Shown here piece by piece: positions 1 to 10,938 of a stretch of 64,000 nucleotides of DNA. Numbering within the stretch: position 1 is the first letter of the stretch; the number at the start of each line of letters is the position of its first letter. Location of the stretch: the NCBI GenBank assembly GCA_949299535.1, contig CASGAQ010000005.1:23513-87512 (forward strand), written 5' to 3'. Below the pieces are notes generated by a model. It had not been told where the DNA came from and searched no databases. It was given only the letters and a program-made list of their open reading frames with translations. The DNA is from an uncultured Eubacteriales bacterium (GTDB taxonomy: Bacteria > Bacillota > Clostridia > Oscillospirales > CAG-272). A program made the translations under genes and the position numbers.

Positions 1-1257
1 CTGGCTGGCTTTAGACTTGGGTTCAATGGCAACTTTGATAACAGGTTCCGGGAATTCCATGGATTCGAGAATGATCGGGTGGTTTTCGTCGCAGAGAGTA
101 TCACCTGTCGTTGTGTTCTTTGTACCAACGATAGCGGCTATATCACCGGAATAAACAACGTCTATATCCTGTCTTGCATTCGCATGCATCTGAAGGATAC
201 GGCCGAAACGCTCGCGGATACCCTTTTCAGGGTTGTAAGCAGTCTCGCCTGCATGGATAACACCGGAATATACACGGAAGAAGCAAAGTTTTCCTACGAA
301 CGGGTCTGTCGCAATCTTAAAAGCAAGAGCTGCGAAAGGTTCGCTGTCGGAAGTAACTCTTTCTTCTTCTTCGCCCGTGTCGGGATTGATACCCTTGATA
401 TTTGGGATATCAACAGGAGCGGGCATGTAATCGATTATAGCGTCGAGAAGTTTCTGAACGCCTTTGTTTTTATAGGAAGTACCACAGCAAACGGGAACAA
501 GTTTGTTCGCAATGGTTGCAGAGCGGATAGCTTTTTTAAGTTCGTCAACAGTGATTTCTTCACCGTCACAGTATTTGAGGAAGAGCTCTTCATCTGTTTC
601 AGCAACAGACTCAACAAGTTCCTGACGATATTTGTTTGCTTCTTCAAGCATATCCTCGGGAATAGGCTCCGTTCTCATGTCTTTGCCCAAATCGTCGTAG
701 TATATATCGGCTTCCATGTTTACAAGGTCGATAATTCCGCGGAACGTATCTTCCTTACCGATAGGAAGCTGGATTACCAGAGGATTTGTTTTGAGTCTGT
801 CTTTCATCATCTGAACAACACGATAGAAATTTGCGCCCGTGATGTCCATTTTATTGACATAAGCCATTCTCGGAACGCCGTATTTATCTGCCTGACGCCA
901 TACAGTTTCAGACTGAGGTTCAACACCGCCTTTAGCGCAGAAAACTGTTACAGAACCGTCAAGAACACGAAGGGAACGTTCAACTTCAACTGTGAAGTCA
1001 ACGTGTCCGGGAGTGTCGATGATATTTATACGGTTGCCTTTCCAGAAGCATGTGGTAGCAGCAGAGGTAATAGTGATACCTCTTTCCTGCTCTTGTTCCA
1101 TCCAGTCCATGGTAGCGGAACCGTCATGTGTTTCACCGATCTTGTGTGTTTTACCGGTATAGAACAGAATTCTCTCTGTTGTCGTTGTTTTACCTGCATC
1201 TATATGAGCCATAATACCGATATTACGCGTTAATTCGAGCGGGTATTCTCTAGCCAT
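1..1257 (-). CDS. fusA: Elongation factor G, N-terminal part (runs off the window)
   Basis: Translational GTPase that drives ribosome translocation. The first 419 codons are present, starting at an ATG at 1257 (MAREYPL...). The P-loop AHIDAGKTT, the switch-II DTPGH motif and NKMD are all visible in the G domain, followed by the start of domain II. The frame is open to base 1, so the C-terminal domains lie outside the window. It follows rpsG by about 70 bp, with GGAGC as ribosome binding site, in the usual rpsL-rpsG-fusA (str) order. Identity is certain; only the 3' end is missing. Confidence 0.97.
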   Translation of the reverse strand, partial: MAREYPLELTRNIGIMAHIDAGKTTTTERILFYTGKTHKIGETHDGSATMDWMEQEQERGITITSAATTCFWKGNRINIIDTPGHVDFTVEVERSLRVLDGSVTVFCAKGGVEPQSETVWRQADKYGVPRMAYVNKMDITGANFYRVVQMMKDRLKTNPLVIQLPIGKEDTFRGIIDLVNMEADIYYDDLGKDMRTEPIPEDMLEEANKYRQELVESVAETDEELFLKYCDGEEITVDELKKAIRSATIANKLVPVCCGTSYKNKGVQKLLDAIIDYMPAPVDIPNIKGINPDTGEEEERVTSDSEPFAALAFKIATDPFVGKLCFFRVYSGVIHAGETAYNPEKGIRERFGRILQMHANARQDIDVVYSGDIAAIVGTKNTTTGDTLCDENHPIILESMEFPEPVIKVAIEPKSKASQ

Positions 1258-1328
1258 AATTGTAGCTCCTTATAATATGCATTAAAAATTCAAAAAGATT
1301 GAAAGCGGAGATGAATATCCGCTTAAAA

Positions 1329-1799
1329 TCAATATCTGTAATGAGCGAAAGCTTTGTTAGCTTCAGCCATTTTGTGTGTTTCTTCTTTTTTCTTAACTGC
1401 GCCGCCTACATTAGCAAGTGCGTCTGTAATTTCAGCTGCGAGCTTATCTGCCATTGTTCTTTCGCCACGTTTGCGAGCAAACATAACGAGCCAACGCAGA
1501 CCGAGAGTCTGTTTTCTTTCGGGGCGAACCTCCATAGGAACCTGGTAAGTAGCACCGCCTACACGGCGACCTTTAACTTCCAGAACGGGCATTATATTCT
1601 CGAAAGCTTCCTGGAATACTTCAAGCGCGTTCTTTCCTGTTTTAGTTTCAACTGTTGCGAAAGCGTCGTAAACGATCTTCTGTGCAACACCCTTCTTACC
1701 GTCTTCCATAACTGTGTTGATAAGCTTTGTTACGAGCTTGGAATTATACACGGGATCCGGCAATACATCTCTTTTGGAAATTTGACCTCTTCTTGGCAT
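1329..1799 (-). CDS. rpsG: 30S ribosomal protein S7
   Basis: Primary 16S rRNA-binding protein that nucleates assembly of the small-subunit head. 156 aa, normal length, beginning [10 protein letters not shown]. The frame extends 6 codons further upstream, but an AAGGAGGG sequence lies just ahead of the ATG at 1799 and the shorter start matches the family. Conserved blocks such as [11 protein letters not shown] and the LRWL region are present. It lies between rpsL and fusA in the str operon. Confidence 0.97.
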   Translation of the reverse strand: MPRRGQISKRDVLPDPVYNSKLVTKLINTVMEDGKKGVAQKIVYDAFATVETKTGKNALEVFQEAFENIMPVLEVKGRRVGGATYQVPMEVRPERKQTLGLRWLVMFARKRGERTMADKLAAEITDALANVGGAVKKKEETHKMAEANKAFAHYRY

Positions 1800-1985
1800 T
1801 TGTCTTCCCTCCTTCACATAATAATGAATCTCATAGGTACTCGAAAGTTTTCTTCCGTCATGCTGTTTTGTGATTTTGAAAGAGGTGTTTGTCCACGCAC
1901 AGAGCGGGTATAAACATTTTATCTGTCAAAATGCAAAAGCACGCGATTAGACATCTTTTAAGTTTTACCTTTGTTTAGCTAAGTT

Positions 1986-2408
1986 TTATTTTGCTGCTTT
2001 TTTACCGCGTTTAGCACCGTACAAAGAACGGCTCTGCTTACGGTCGGAAACGCCCTGAGTATCGAGCGTACCGCGAATGATGTGATAACGCACACCGGGA
2101 AGGTCACGTACTCTTCCGCCTCTGATAAGAACTACAGAGTGCTCCTGAAGGTTGTGTCCAATACCGGGGATATAGCATGTAGCTTCAAGTCCGTTTGTAA
2201 GTCTTACTCTGGCAATTTTACGAAGAGCGGAGTTAGGCTTCTTCGGTGTTGTCGTAGTAACCTTTGTGCAAACGCCGCGTCTCTGGGGAGCGGCAAGTTC
2301 CGTATACTTCTTTGTAAGAGTGTTGAAGTTCTTCTGAAGTACGGGAGATTTAGACTTGTACACGCGTTTTTCACGTCCCGAGCGAACAAGCTGGTTAAAG
2401 GTTGGCAT
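1986..2408 (-). CDS. rpsL: 30S ribosomal protein S12
   Basis: Decoding-centre protein of the small subunit, 140 aa. The [13 protein letters not shown] and [17 protein letters not shown] blocks are intact; the lysines linked to streptomycin resistance in other bacteria (PKKPNS and [10 protein letters not shown] regions) are wild type. Start ATG at 2408 has an AAAGAGGAGG site a few bases upstream. It is followed by rpsG and preceded by the L7Ae-like gene on the same strand. Confidence 0.97.
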   Translation of the reverse strand: MPTFNQLVRSGREKRVYKSKSPVLQKNFNTLTKKYTELAAPQRRGVCTKVTTTTPKKPNSALRKIARVRLTNGLEATCYIPGIGHNLQEHSVVLIRGGRVRDLPGVRYHIIRGTLDTQGVSDRKQSRSLYGAKRGKKAAK

Positions 2409-2504
2409 ATCGCACCTCCTCTTTATTTTGATAGATATAAATGTTTATATAATCCGCAAATTTTGAAACGCACTTCAAAAAAAGGGAAAATATCATAAAT
2501 TAAA

Positions 2505-2747
2505 TTATTTCAATGTGACGCAAACGGCGCAGTCAACGTCGATCTCGCACATTGTTCCGAGTTCTTTTTTTGTCTTTGTATCGTCAAACGGAACATCGTT
2601 TGCGCGGCAAAGTTCAGCCATTTGATGAATTATCTTGGCGTCGGCATCTTTTGCAATAAAAGCCGATGAAGCCGTTCCTCCTTTGATGAGCTTTTTGGAC
2701 TGTGCAAGTCCTGCCACTAACATAGGCAAAGGGCCGTCGGTTGACAT
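2505..2747 (-). CDS. L7Ae/L30e-family ribosomal protein (YbxF-like)
   Basis: Small RNA-binding protein of the L7Ae/L30e fold, the counterpart of B. subtilis YbxF, which sits at the same place between rpoC and rpsL. I chose the ATG at 2747 (MSTDGPLP..., 80 aa) because AAAGGA lies 12 nt upstream; a start 7 codons earlier has no ribosome binding site. The core GLAQSKKLIKGG, AKDAD and KKELG segments align by eye with YbxF. Its exact RNA target (kink-turn binding is the family activity) cannot be read from the sequence. Confidence 0.85.
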   Translation of the reverse strand: MSTDGPLPMLVAGLAQSKKLIKGGTASSAFIAKDADAKIIHQMAELCRANDVPFDDTKTKKELGTMCEIDVDCAVCVTLK

Positions 2748-2821
2748 ATTACATTCGATTCCTTTCATTTTTATAGTGACTGATAAAAAGACATATTATC
2801 ACACATAGTCACATATGTCAT

Positions 2822-2850
2822 ATTGTATCACCATTTTAGGTATTTGTCAA
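2822..2850 (-). promoter_or_regulatory. Sigma-A-type promoter for the L7Ae-rpsL-rpsG-fusA operon
   Basis: On the minus strand TTGACA and TACAAT are separated by exactly 17 bp, about 75 bp upstream of the L7Ae-like gene. Together with the terminator after rpoC this makes the str genes a separate transcription unit from rpoBC. The rest of the 348-bp gap between the L7Ae-like gene and rpoC shows no coding signal. Confidence 0.8.
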
Positions 2851-3025
2851 CCGGATTTTTATGATTTTACGTCATACTCGTCAAAAAATTTGATTTTCAA
2901 ATAGAAAATCGCTTAGTTAAAGAGCGTTTCAACGTCCGGAAGACATTCAGAAATTTCTTTCTTGAAGAATTATATCATATCGGGAGAAAAAAATCAATAT
3001 TCTTATGTTTTGATGTTTTAACAAG

Positions 3026-3061
3026 GCAAAAAGCCGCAGACTTTCATCTGCGGCTTTTTTA
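3026..3061 (-). terminator. Rho-independent terminator after rpoC
   Basis: A stem of AAAGCCGCAGA paired with TCTGCGGCTTT and a short CTTTCA-type loop, with an A run on one side and a T run on the other. It lies about 35 bp beyond the rpoC stop codon and could work in both directions. Confidence 0.85.
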
Positions 3062-3095
3062 TATTCAGAATCGAATAAATCAGACGTTCAAAAGA

Positions 3096-6000
3096 TCATA
3101 CAGAAGCTTCGTCCGAATATTCTTCGTCGGAAGGTTCGACTTTTTTGATCTCTATATCGCGGTATTTCTTAAGACCCGTACCTGCGGGGATAAGTTTACC
3201 GATAAGAACGTTTTCTTTAAGTCCGATAAGATGGTCGACCTTGCCCTTGATAGCGGCTTCGGTAAGAACCTTTGTAGTTTCCTGGAAGGAAGCTGCTGAC
3301 AGGAAGGATTCCGTCTGAATAGCAGTCTTGGTTATACCAAGGAGCATAGGTGTCGCAGCAGCAAGACGGAGCGTGCGTTCGCCTGCGTCTATGCGAGCCT
3401 GTACTCTCTTGTTTTCGTCGTTAAATTCGTCGATATCGACAACAGAACCAAAGAGAAGTTCTGTGTCGCCGCTATCTTCAACGCGAACCTTGCGCGTCAT
3501 CTGACGTGCTATAACTTCGATATGCTTGTCGTTTATCTTGATATCCTGGCTCTTATACACGCGCTGTACTTCGCGGGTAATATAGTCGTAAGCGGCTTCA
3601 AGGCCCTGAACTCTCGCAATATCAGCCGGAGCAAGGTTGCCTTCGGTAATAAGCTCGCCGCGCATGATGTAAGAGCCTTCAGAAGGAAGTATCTTTGTTC
3701 CGTAAGGAACGGGATATACATGTTCTTCGCCGTTTTCGCTTGTGATGATAACGTTTCTGGCGCGTTTAGCATCCTGAATGCGGACGATACCGGAGTATTC
3801 TGCAAGAGTTGCGGTCTTTTTGGGTTTGCGCGCTTCGAAGATCTCCTCAACTCTGGGAAGACCCTGAGTGATATCCGCACCGGCGATACCGCCAAGGTGG
3901 AACGTTCTCATCGTAAGCTGTGTACCGGGTTCACCGATAGACTGTGCGGCGATGATACCGACAGCTTCGCCTGCGGCAACGAGCTTGCCTGTCGCAAGGT
4001 CGGTTCCGTAGCATTTAGCGCAAATGCCGTGGCGGCATTTACATTTGAGTATGGAGCGAACGTGAACCTTTTCCACGCCTGCGGCAACTATCTTGGACGC
4101 CTGAGCAGCAGTCAAAAGCTCGCCTGCGCTTGCAATAACTTCGCCGTTTGCAGGATCGACGACATCCTCGACAAGAGTTCTGCCGGGAAGTCTTTCTTCG
4201 AGTTTTTCAATTGTTTCATCTCCGTCGACAAGGTCGTATACCCAAATGCCTTCAGTAGTACCGCAGTCTTTTTCACGAACGATAACTTCCTGGGAAACGT
4301 CGACAAGTCGGCGTGTAAGGTAACCGGAGTCGGCTGTTTTAAGAGCCGTATCGGAAAGCGTCTTACGGGAACCACGGGCGCCGATGAAGTATTCAAGCAC
4401 GTTAAGACCTTCACGGAAGTTACTCTTGATAGGCAACTCCATAGTCTTACCGGATGTAGACACCATAAGTCCGCGCATACCTGCAAGCTGTTTCATCTGA
4501 GAGATAGAACCACGGGCACCGGAGTCACTCATCATCTTGATAGGATTGTATCTGTCAAGGCCCTTCTGGAGCGCTTCCGTAACATCTTTTGTAGCCTTAT
4601 CCCAAACCGAGATAACGCCCCTGTAACGTTCGTCATCGGACAGAAGTCCGCGGCGGAAATCTTTTGCTATCTTTTCCACTTTCTTTTCCGCATCATGTAC
4701 GATTTCCTGTTTTTGAGGAGGAACGACCATGTCAAGAACGGAAATGGATATGGAAGCTTTTGTGGAATATTTAAAACCATTTGATTTGATAGCATCAAGA
4801 ACCTCAGCCATTACCGTAGGTCCATGAAGCTTTATAGTACGGTCAACTATTTTTCCAAGCTCGCTTTTAGCGGTTGTAAAGTCAACTTCAAGGTCAAGCA
4901 TTTTTTCCGGGTCGCTTCTGTCGACAAATCCAAGATCCTGAGGAATGGGTTTGTTGAAAATAAGGCGTCCGAGAGTGGCATTTATAAGTTTCGTATAGAC
5001 CACGCCGTTAATCTCTTTGGAAGCACGTACCTTGATCGGGGCATGTATACCGAGCTGACCGTTTTCGTAGGCCATCATCGCCTCGTCAAAATCACGGAAC
5101 ACTTTCCCCTCGCCGGGTTCCCCTGCTTTGTCTATGGTAAGATAATAAGAACCAAGCACCATATCCTGAGAAGGAACGGTAACGGCTTTACCGTCGGCGG
5201 GTTTCAGGAAGTTGTTGGCGGAAAGCATAAGGAATCTTGCCTCTGCCTGAGCTTCGCTGGAAAGAGGAATATGAACAGGCATCTGGTCGCCGTCGAAGTC
5301 GGCGTTAAACGCCGCACATACGAGCGGGTGGAGCTTTATGGCTCTGCCCTCTACAAGCACGGGTTCGAAAGCCTGAATGGAAAGACGGTGAAGCGTAGGT
5401 GCACGGTTCAAAAGAACAGGGTGGTCTTTGATAACGTTTTCAAGAGCGTCCCAAACCTCGTTGGAAGCCTTGTCGACTTTCTTCTTAGCGTCTTTTATAT
5501 TGGAAGCATTCTGAGTTTCAACAAGACGTTTCATAACGAACGGCTTGAAAAGCTCAAGCGCCATTTCTTTGGGAAGACCGCACTGGTATATCTTCAGAGT
5601 CGGACCTACGACGATAACAGAACGTCCGGAATAGTCTACTCGTTTACCGAGCAAGTTCTGACGGAAACGTCCCTGTTTACCGCGAAGCATTTCCGAAAGA
5701 GATTTGAGCGGTCTGTTAGATGAACCGCCTATTACGGATTTGCCGCGTCTGCCGTTGTCGATAAGCGCGTCAACAGCTTCCTGAAGCATACGTTTTTCGT
5801 TGCGGATAATGATTTCGGGAGCGGAAAGCTCCATAAGCTTAGCAAGCCGGTTGTTTCTGTTAATTACTCGTCTGTAAAGGTCGTTGAGGTCGGATGTGGC
5901 AAAACGTCCGCCGTCAAGCTGTACCATGGGTCGGATATCCGGAGGAATAACGGGAACAACGTCGAGTATCATCCATTCCGGTCTGTTTCCGGATTTACGG

Positions 6001-6644
6001 AAAGCTTCAACAACTTCAAGGCGTTTGATTATGCGAAGCTTTTTCTGACCGGAAGCTTTGTCAAGCTCTTCACGAAGCTCTTTTGCAAGTGCCTCAAGGT
6101 CGAGTTCGGAAAGAAGTTCCTTGATGGCCTCCGCGCCCATGCCGACGCGGAAGTCATCTTCGTATTTTTCATAAAGATCGCGGTATTCGCGTTCCGAGAG
6201 AAGCTGTTTCTTCTCAACGGGAGCTCTGCCCGGATCAAGAACTATATACTGTGCGAAGTAAAGAACTTTTTCAAGGAGTCTGGGGGAAATATCGAGAAGA
6301 AGTCCCATTCTCGAAGGGATAGCGCGGAAATACCAGATATGGGAAACAGGAGCGGCAAGCTCAATATGTCCCATTCTTTCGCGGCGGACTTTCTTCGTAG
6401 TAACTTCTACGCCGCATTTTTCGCAGACTTTGCCTTTGTAACGAACGCGTTTGTATTTACCGCAAAGACATTCCCAGTCTTTTGTCGGTCCAAATATTTT
6501 TTCGCAGAACAAGCCGTCGCGTTCGGGTCTGAGAGTTCTGTAATTGATCGTTTCGGGCTTTGTTACCTCGCCGAAAGACCAAGATCTTATCATATCGGGA
6601 GATGCAAGACCTATTCTAATAGAATCAAAAGTGTTCTTAGCCAT
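3096..6644 (-). CDS. rpoC: DNA-directed RNA polymerase subunit beta'
   Basis: Catalytic beta' subunit, 1182 aa, the usual size for Firmicutes. The N-terminal zinc site (CLCGKYKRV...CEKCG), the active-site NADFDGDQM motif that binds Mg2+, and the second zinc site ([13 protein letters not shown]) are all present. A short acidic C-terminal tail follows. ATG at 6644 with GGGAGCG upstream; separated from rpoB by 18 bp, so co-transcribed. No truncation or frameshift is seen. Confidence 0.98.
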   Translation of the reverse strand: MAKNTFDSIRIGLASPDMIRSWSFGEVTKPETINYRTLRPERDGLFCEKIFGPTKDWECLCGKYKRVRYKGKVCEKCGVEVTTKKVRRERMGHIELAAPVSHIWYFRAIPSRMGLLLDISPRLLEKVLYFAQYIVLDPGRAPVEKKQLLSEREYRDLYEKYEDDFRVGMGAEAIKELLSELDLEALAKELREELDKASGQKKLRIIKRLEVVEAFRKSGNRPEWMILDVVPVIPPDIRPMVQLDGGRFATSDLNDLYRRVINRNNRLAKLMELSAPEIIIRNEKRMLQEAVDALIDNGRRGKSVIGGSSNRPLKSLSEMLRGKQGRFRQNLLGKRVDYSGRSVIVVGPTLKIYQCGLPKEMALELFKPFVMKRLVETQNASNIKDAKKKVDKASNEVWDALENVIKDHPVLLNRAPTLHRLSIQAFEPVLVEGRAIKLHPLVCAAFNADFDGDQMPVHIPLSSEAQAEARFLMLSANNFLKPADGKAVTVPSQDMVLGSYYLTIDKAGEPGEGKVFRDFDEAMMAYENGQLGIHAPIKVRASKEINGVVYTKLINATLGRLIFNKPIPQDLGFVDRSDPEKMLDLEVDFTTAKSELGKIVDRTIKLHGPTVMAEVLDAIKSNGFKYSTKASISISVLDMVVPPQKQEIVHDAEKKVEKIAKDFRRGLLSDDERYRGVISVWDKATKDVTEALQKGLDRYNPIKMMSDSGARGSISQMKQLAGMRGLMVSTSGKTMELPIKSNFREGLNVLEYFIGARGSRKTLSDTALKTADSGYLTRRLVDVSQEVIVREKDCGTTEGIWVYDLVDGDETIEKLEERLPGRTLVEDVVDPANGEVIASAGELLTAAQASKIVAAGVEKVHVRSILKCKCRHGICAKCYGTDLATGKLVAAGEAVGIIAAQSIGEPGTQLTMRTFHLGGIAGADITQGLPRVEEIFEARKPKKTATLAEYSGIVRIQDAKRARNVIITSENGEEHVYPVPYGTKILPSEGSYIMRGELITEGNLAPADIARVQGLEAAYDYITREVQRVYKSQDIKINDKHIEVIARQMTRKVRVEDSGDTELLFGSVVDIDEFNDENKRVQARIDAGERTLRLAAATPMLLGITKTAIQTESFLSAASFQETTKVLTEAAIKGKVDHLIGLKENVLIGKLIPAGTGLKKYRDIEIKKVEPSDEEYSDEASV

Positions 6645-6662
6645 TATTATTCGCTCCCTTAA

Positions 6663-9600
6663 TTATTCGTCGTAATTTTCGGTGTCGCCGTATTCTTCGT
6701 ATTGTCCGTCTTCATCGAATTCGTCGTAATATTCGCCATCGTTTTCGTCGGGAACATTTTCCTCGTCATCAAGACTTGCCTGTTCGCTAAGATCGTCAAC
6801 GATGGTAATATCGTCCGCGTCACTGTCCGTTTCCACAGTTCTGCCTACATCGTCGGCAGTAATCTTGGAATCGCCGTTCATTTCGTCGTCCTCCTCGCAC
6901 AGCTGAGAAATTTCTATTTCGTTTCCGTCCTCGTCAAGAACGCGAACATCAAGCGCCAAAGACTGAAGTTCTTTGACAAGTACACGGAATGCTTCGGGAA
7001 CGCCGGGGGTGGGGATATTCTTTCCTTTGACAATGGCTTCATAAGCTTTAACGCGTCCGGTGACATCGTCGGATTTGACAGTGAGAATCTCTTGAAGAGT
7101 ATAAGCTGCACCGTAAGCTTCAAGCGCCCAAACTTCCATTTCGCCGAAACGCTGACCGCCGAACTGAGCTTTACCGCCGAGAGGCTGCTGCGTAACAAGC
7201 GAGTAAGGACCTGTGCTTCTCGCGTGTATCTTATCGTCTACCAGATGATGCAGTTTAAGATAATACATTATACCGACTGTTACGGGGTTGTCGAAAGGTT
7301 CGCCCGTGCGGCCATCATAGAGAATACGTTTTCCGTCAACGGTTTTGAGTTTTTTCTCCGCAATCTTTTCTCTTACCCACTCTTTGTCTGCAAGAAGATC
7401 CGCGGGAACTGTGTTGTAAACTTTGTTGCCTTCTTCGTCGATGGTTTCTTCGTAAACGGATTTGCCGAAGAAATTCTCGCCCGGAAGTATTTCACGGTAA
7501 AGACCTGCTTCCGTGAGAGCTTCCGTTATGTCTTTTTCCTTTGCGCCGTCGAACGCAGGAGTCATTACTTTGACGCCGAGTTCCCTTGCCGCAATACCGA
7601 GGTGAACTTCAAGAACCTGACCTATGTTCATTCGGGAAGGAACGCCCAGAGGATTAAGCACAATATCAAGAGGCGTGCCGTCTGCAAGATAAGGCATATC
7701 TTCGGGAGGAAGTATACGCGAAACGACACCTTTGTTTCCGTGACGTCCCGCCATCTTGTCACCGACGGAAATCTTTCTCTTCTGAGCAATATATACTTTA
7801 ACCGCTTTGTTTACACCGGGAGCAAGGTCGTCGCCGTTTTCGCGGGAGAATACTCTTATATCGGAAACGACGCCGCTGGTACCGTGAGGAAGTTTGAGAG
7901 ATGTGTCACGCACTTCTCTTGCCTTCTCGCCGAAGATGGCGCGGAGCAGTCTTTCTTCAGCGGTGAGTTCCGTTTCGCCCTTAGGCGTAACTTTACCGAC
8001 GAGGATATCGCCTGCATGAACTTCCGTACCTATGCGAACGATACCGTCGGGATCAAGATCTTTGAGCGCTTCGTCGCCGCAGTTGGGGATCTCGCGCGTT
8101 ATCTCTTCCGGTCCGAGTTTCGTATCTCTGGACTCCATGAGATATTCTTCGATATGGATAGACGTGTAAACGTCATCTCTTACAAGGCGCTCGTTAAGGA
8201 GAACGGCGTCCTCGTAGTTGTAACCTTCCCAAGTCATAAATCCGATAAGAGCATTCTTACCGAGTGCAATCTCGCCCTTGTCCGTTGCAGGACCGTCGGC
8301 AAGCACGTCGCCTGCATTGACGACATCTCCGACATTGACGATAGGTCTTTGATTTACGCAGTTGCCTTGGTTGGAACGTTTGAATTTGAGAAGCGTATAG
8401 TTGTCTTTTGCACCGTTGGGGCGAGCGACGACTATTTTATCGGAAGAAACGTATTCAACAACGCCGTCGTTTCTTGCTATGATACATACGCCGGAATCAA
8501 TACCTGCCTTATATTCCATACCCGTACCTACAATAGGAGAATCAGTCGTAAGGAGAGGCACAGCCTGCTTCTGCATGTTAGAACCCATGAGCGCGCGGGC
8601 GTTGTCATCGTTTTCAAGGAACGGGATATGGCTCGTTGCTACCGAAATAGCCATTCTGGGAGAAACGTCGATGTAATCGGGAACGCTTGAATCGACTTCT
8701 ATGATCTCAGCGCGGTCACGGACAGTAACGCGTTTATTGATAAATCTTCCCTCTTCGTCAAGAGGTTCGTTAGCCTGCGCGATAATGTAATTATCTTCTA
8801 CATCGGCGGTCATATATTCAACGATATCGGTAATTTTTCCGGTAGCCTTGTCTATCTTGCGATAAGGAGCTTCGATAAAGCCGTAATCGTTTATTTTAGC
8901 ATAGGTAGCAAGATAAGAAATAAGACCGATGTTAGGACCTTCAGGCGTTTCGATAGGACAGATACGTCCGAAGTGAGTGTAGTGTACGTCGCGGACGTCA
9001 AAGGAGGCACGGTCACGGGAAAGACCACCGGGACCGAGAGCCGAAAGACGGCGCTTATGCGTAAGTTCTGCCAGAGGGTTGTTCTGGTCCATAAACTGAG
9101 AAAGGGGCGAAGAGCCGAAGAACTCGCGTATAGCGGCAACGACAGGTCTGATATTGATAAGTGCCTGAGGCGTAAGTGACTCAGCGTCCTGTGTCGTCAT
9201 GCGCTCTTTGATTATCTTATCCATTCTGGAGAAACCTATTCTGAGCTGGTTCTGAATAAGTTCGCCTACCGCGCGTATACGGCGGTTGCCGAGATGGTCG
9301 ATATCATCGGGCGTGCCTATACCGTGGGAGAGGCAGATAAGGTAGTTGATAGACGCAAAAATATCGTCTTTTGTTATATGTTTTGGGGAAAGTTCAGCGG
9401 CACGGTCGCGAGCCTGTTTTTTAAGTTCGTCAAAATCGCCGCCGACTTCTTCGAGCATCTGAAGCAGGAGAGAGAGTTTTACTTTTTCGTTTATGCCGAC
9501 TTCACGGAGGTCACAGCCTACAACTTTTGCAGGATCTACCATACCGTTGCCGAACACTTTTATCTCTCTGCCGTCTTCTATCTCAACGTAAGCTTCATTG

Positions 9601-10601
9601 ACGCCGGCATTTTCGACAGCAAAAGCTTCATCTACCGTAAGTTCCTTGCCCGCGTCAAAGAGTATCTCGCCCGTGATGGGGTTGATAACCGGGCGCGTGA
9701 GTTTTCTTCCGGCAAGACGTTTGCCGAGGGCAACCTTCTTGTCGAATTTATATCTTCCGACGCTGCCGAGGTCGTATCTCTTGGGATCGAAAAAGAGATT
9801 ATTGAGAAGCAGCTGAGCGCTTTCCACAAGAGGAGGTTCTCCGGGACGCATTTTCTTGTATATCTCTTTGAGAGCTTCTTCGTAAGGCGTAGTACCGTTC
9901 TTTTCGGCTTCAGCCTGCATACCGTCCTTTTCAAGAGTGGCAAGAATCTTTTTATCTTCTCCGAAATATGTTTTGATATCCGTAGACGTCGAAACACTCT
10001 CGTCAAGAGCGCGGATGAGCGTCGTAACCGGCATTTTGCGGTTCTTGTCTATCTTGACATAGAAAACGTCGTTCATGTCCGTTTCATATTCAAGCCAAGC
10101 GCCGCGGTAAGGAATAACCGTGCCGGCATAATTGTTTTTACCCAGTTTATCTGTCTGTATTTCATAGTACATACCGGGGGAACGAACAAGCTGCGAAACA
10201 ACTACGCGTTCCGCGCCATTGATAACGAACGTACCCGTTTCCGTCATGAGCGGGAAATCGCCCATGAAGATATCCTGCTGTTTAACTTCGCCCGTAGATT
10301 TGTTCGTAAGTCTTACGGTAACACGAAGAGGAGCCGCATAGTTTACGTCACGCTCCTTGCTCTCTTCAACGGAACATTTGGGCGTTTCGCTGAGGTTGTA
10401 GTCTACAAATTCGATAACAAGATTACCGGCATAATCGACGATAGGGGAAACTTCTTCAAGAACTTCCGCAATACCCTTTTCCAAAAGCCATGTATATGAC
10501 TTTTTCTGGATATCGAGGAAATCGGGCATTTCCAGGATCTCGTCTACCTTGGCAAAAGACATTCTCGTTACTTTACCAAGTTTTCTCGGTTTTGTTCTCA
10601 A
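6663..10601 (-). CDS. rpoB: DNA-directed RNA polymerase subunit beta
   Basis: Beta subunit of RNA polymerase, 1312 aa. I place the start at a TTG codon at 10601 ([10 protein letters not shown]...): GGAGTGA lies 8 nt upstream, while a TTG six codons earlier has none. The rifampicin-site cluster reads [26 protein letters not shown], wild type at the positions usually mutated to resistance. GRHGNKGV and [30 protein letters not shown] blocks near the C terminus are intact. The last 90 residues form a strongly acidic Asp/Glu/Tyr-rich tail beyond the conserved end. rpoC follows. Confidence 0.98.
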   Translation of the reverse strand: MRTKPRKLGKVTRMSFAKVDEILEMPDFLDIQKKSYTWLLEKGIAEVLEEVSPIVDYAGNLVIEFVDYNLSETPKCSVEESKERDVNYAAPLRVTVRLTNKSTGEVKQQDIFMGDFPLMTETGTFVINGAERVVVSQLVRSPGMYYEIQTDKLGKNNYAGTVIPYRGAWLEYETDMNDVFYVKIDKNRKMPVTTLIRALDESVSTSTDIKTYFGEDKKILATLEKDGMQAEAEKNGTTPYEEALKEIYKKMRPGEPPLVESAQLLLNNLFFDPKRYDLGSVGRYKFDKKVALGKRLAGRKLTRPVINPITGEILFDAGKELTVDEAFAVENAGVNEAYVEIEDGREIKVFGNGMVDPAKVVGCDLREVGINEKVKLSLLLQMLEEVGGDFDELKKQARDRAAELSPKHITKDDIFASINYLICLSHGIGTPDDIDHLGNRRIRAVGELIQNQLRIGFSRMDKIIKERMTTQDAESLTPQALINIRPVVAAIREFFGSSPLSQFMDQNNPLAELTHKRRLSALGPGGLSRDRASFDVRDVHYTHFGRICPIETPEGPNIGLISYLATYAKINDYGFIEAPYRKIDKATGKITDIVEYMTADVEDNYIIAQANEPLDEEGRFINKRVTVRDRAEIIEVDSSVPDYIDVSPRMAISVATSHIPFLENDDNARALMGSNMQKQAVPLLTTDSPIVGTGMEYKAGIDSGVCIIARNDGVVEYVSSDKIVVARPNGAKDNYTLLKFKRSNQGNCVNQRPIVNVGDVVNAGDVLADGPATDKGEIALGKNALIGFMTWEGYNYEDAVLLNERLVRDDVYTSIHIEEYLMESRDTKLGPEEITREIPNCGDEALKDLDPDGIVRIGTEVHAGDILVGKVTPKGETELTAEERLLRAIFGEKAREVRDTSLKLPHGTSGVVSDIRVFSRENGDDLAPGVNKAVKVYIAQKRKISVGDKMAGRHGNKGVVSRILPPEDMPYLADGTPLDIVLNPLGVPSRMNIGQVLEVHLGIAARELGVKVMTPAFDGAKEKDITEALTEAGLYREILPGENFFGKSVYEETIDEEGNKVYNTVPADLLADKEWVREKIAEKKLKTVDGKRILYDGRTGEPFDNPVTVGIMYYLKLHHLVDDKIHARSTGPYSLVTQQPLGGKAQFGGQRFGEMEVWALEAYGAAYTLQEILTVKSDDVTGRVKAYEAIVKGKNIPTPGVPEAFRVLVKELQSLALDVRVLDEDGNEIEISQLCEEDDEMNGDSKITADDVGRTVETDSDADDITIVDDLSEQASLDDEENVPDENDGEYYDEFDEDGQYEEYGDTENYDE

Positions 10602-10757
10602 TACAATCACTCCATTCAAAAATTTATGTGAGTTGCGCCGTCCGCCGCGCCGCCGGCGGAATAAATTGTATTAAAAGCCTGAAATGCGCTTCTTTTCATG
10701 TATTTTCGATAAGCTGAAAAAAGGCCGACATTACAAGCAATTATAATGCAGTATGAA

Positions 10758-10786
10758 ATTATATCACAAGTTTTTATATATGTCAA
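10758..10786 (-). promoter_or_regulatory. Promoter for rpoB-rpoC
   Basis: TTGACA and TATAAT with a 17-bp spacer on the minus strand, about 155 bp upstream of the rpoB start. The resulting leader of roughly 150 nt contains a short GC-rich patch (around 10636-10660, with CCGCCGGCGG) in otherwise AT-rich DNA. No recognised riboswitch is seen in it. Confidence 0.8.
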
Positions 10787-10816
10787 GTATAATATTTAAC
10801 TTTTATTCAAATAATA

Positions 10817-10845
10817 TTGACATTTTATTTGTATAACAATATAAT
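10817..10845 (+). promoter_or_regulatory. Promoter for alaS
   Basis: Consensus TTGACA, 17-bp spacer, TATAAT, 93 bp ahead of the alaS start and back to back with the rpoB promoter. The leader is too short for a T-box and none is seen. Confidence 0.8.
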
Positions 10846-10938
10846 AAATAATTATAACAAGAAAAACAGACAGCCGTATCCTACGCGGTTCGGCAAAAGA
10901 CAAAACAAAAAAAATTAAAAGATCAAGAGGACACTCAC

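Noticed and set aside
6702..8690. Very long open frame on the plus strand opposite rpoB (also 9294-10499, and 79-1233 opposite fusA)
   Set aside because: They lie fully antisense to conserved genes, have no ribosome binding sites, and their composition is rich in Phe, Val and Arg as expected from the complement of highly biased coding sequence.
10602..10619. TTG at 10619 as rpoB start
   Set aside because: It has no ribosome binding site; the GGAGTGA lies after it and is correctly spaced for the TTG at 10601.
10846..10938. T-box leader before alaS
   Set aside because: The leader is only ~90 nt, with no T-box sequence, specifier loop or terminator.
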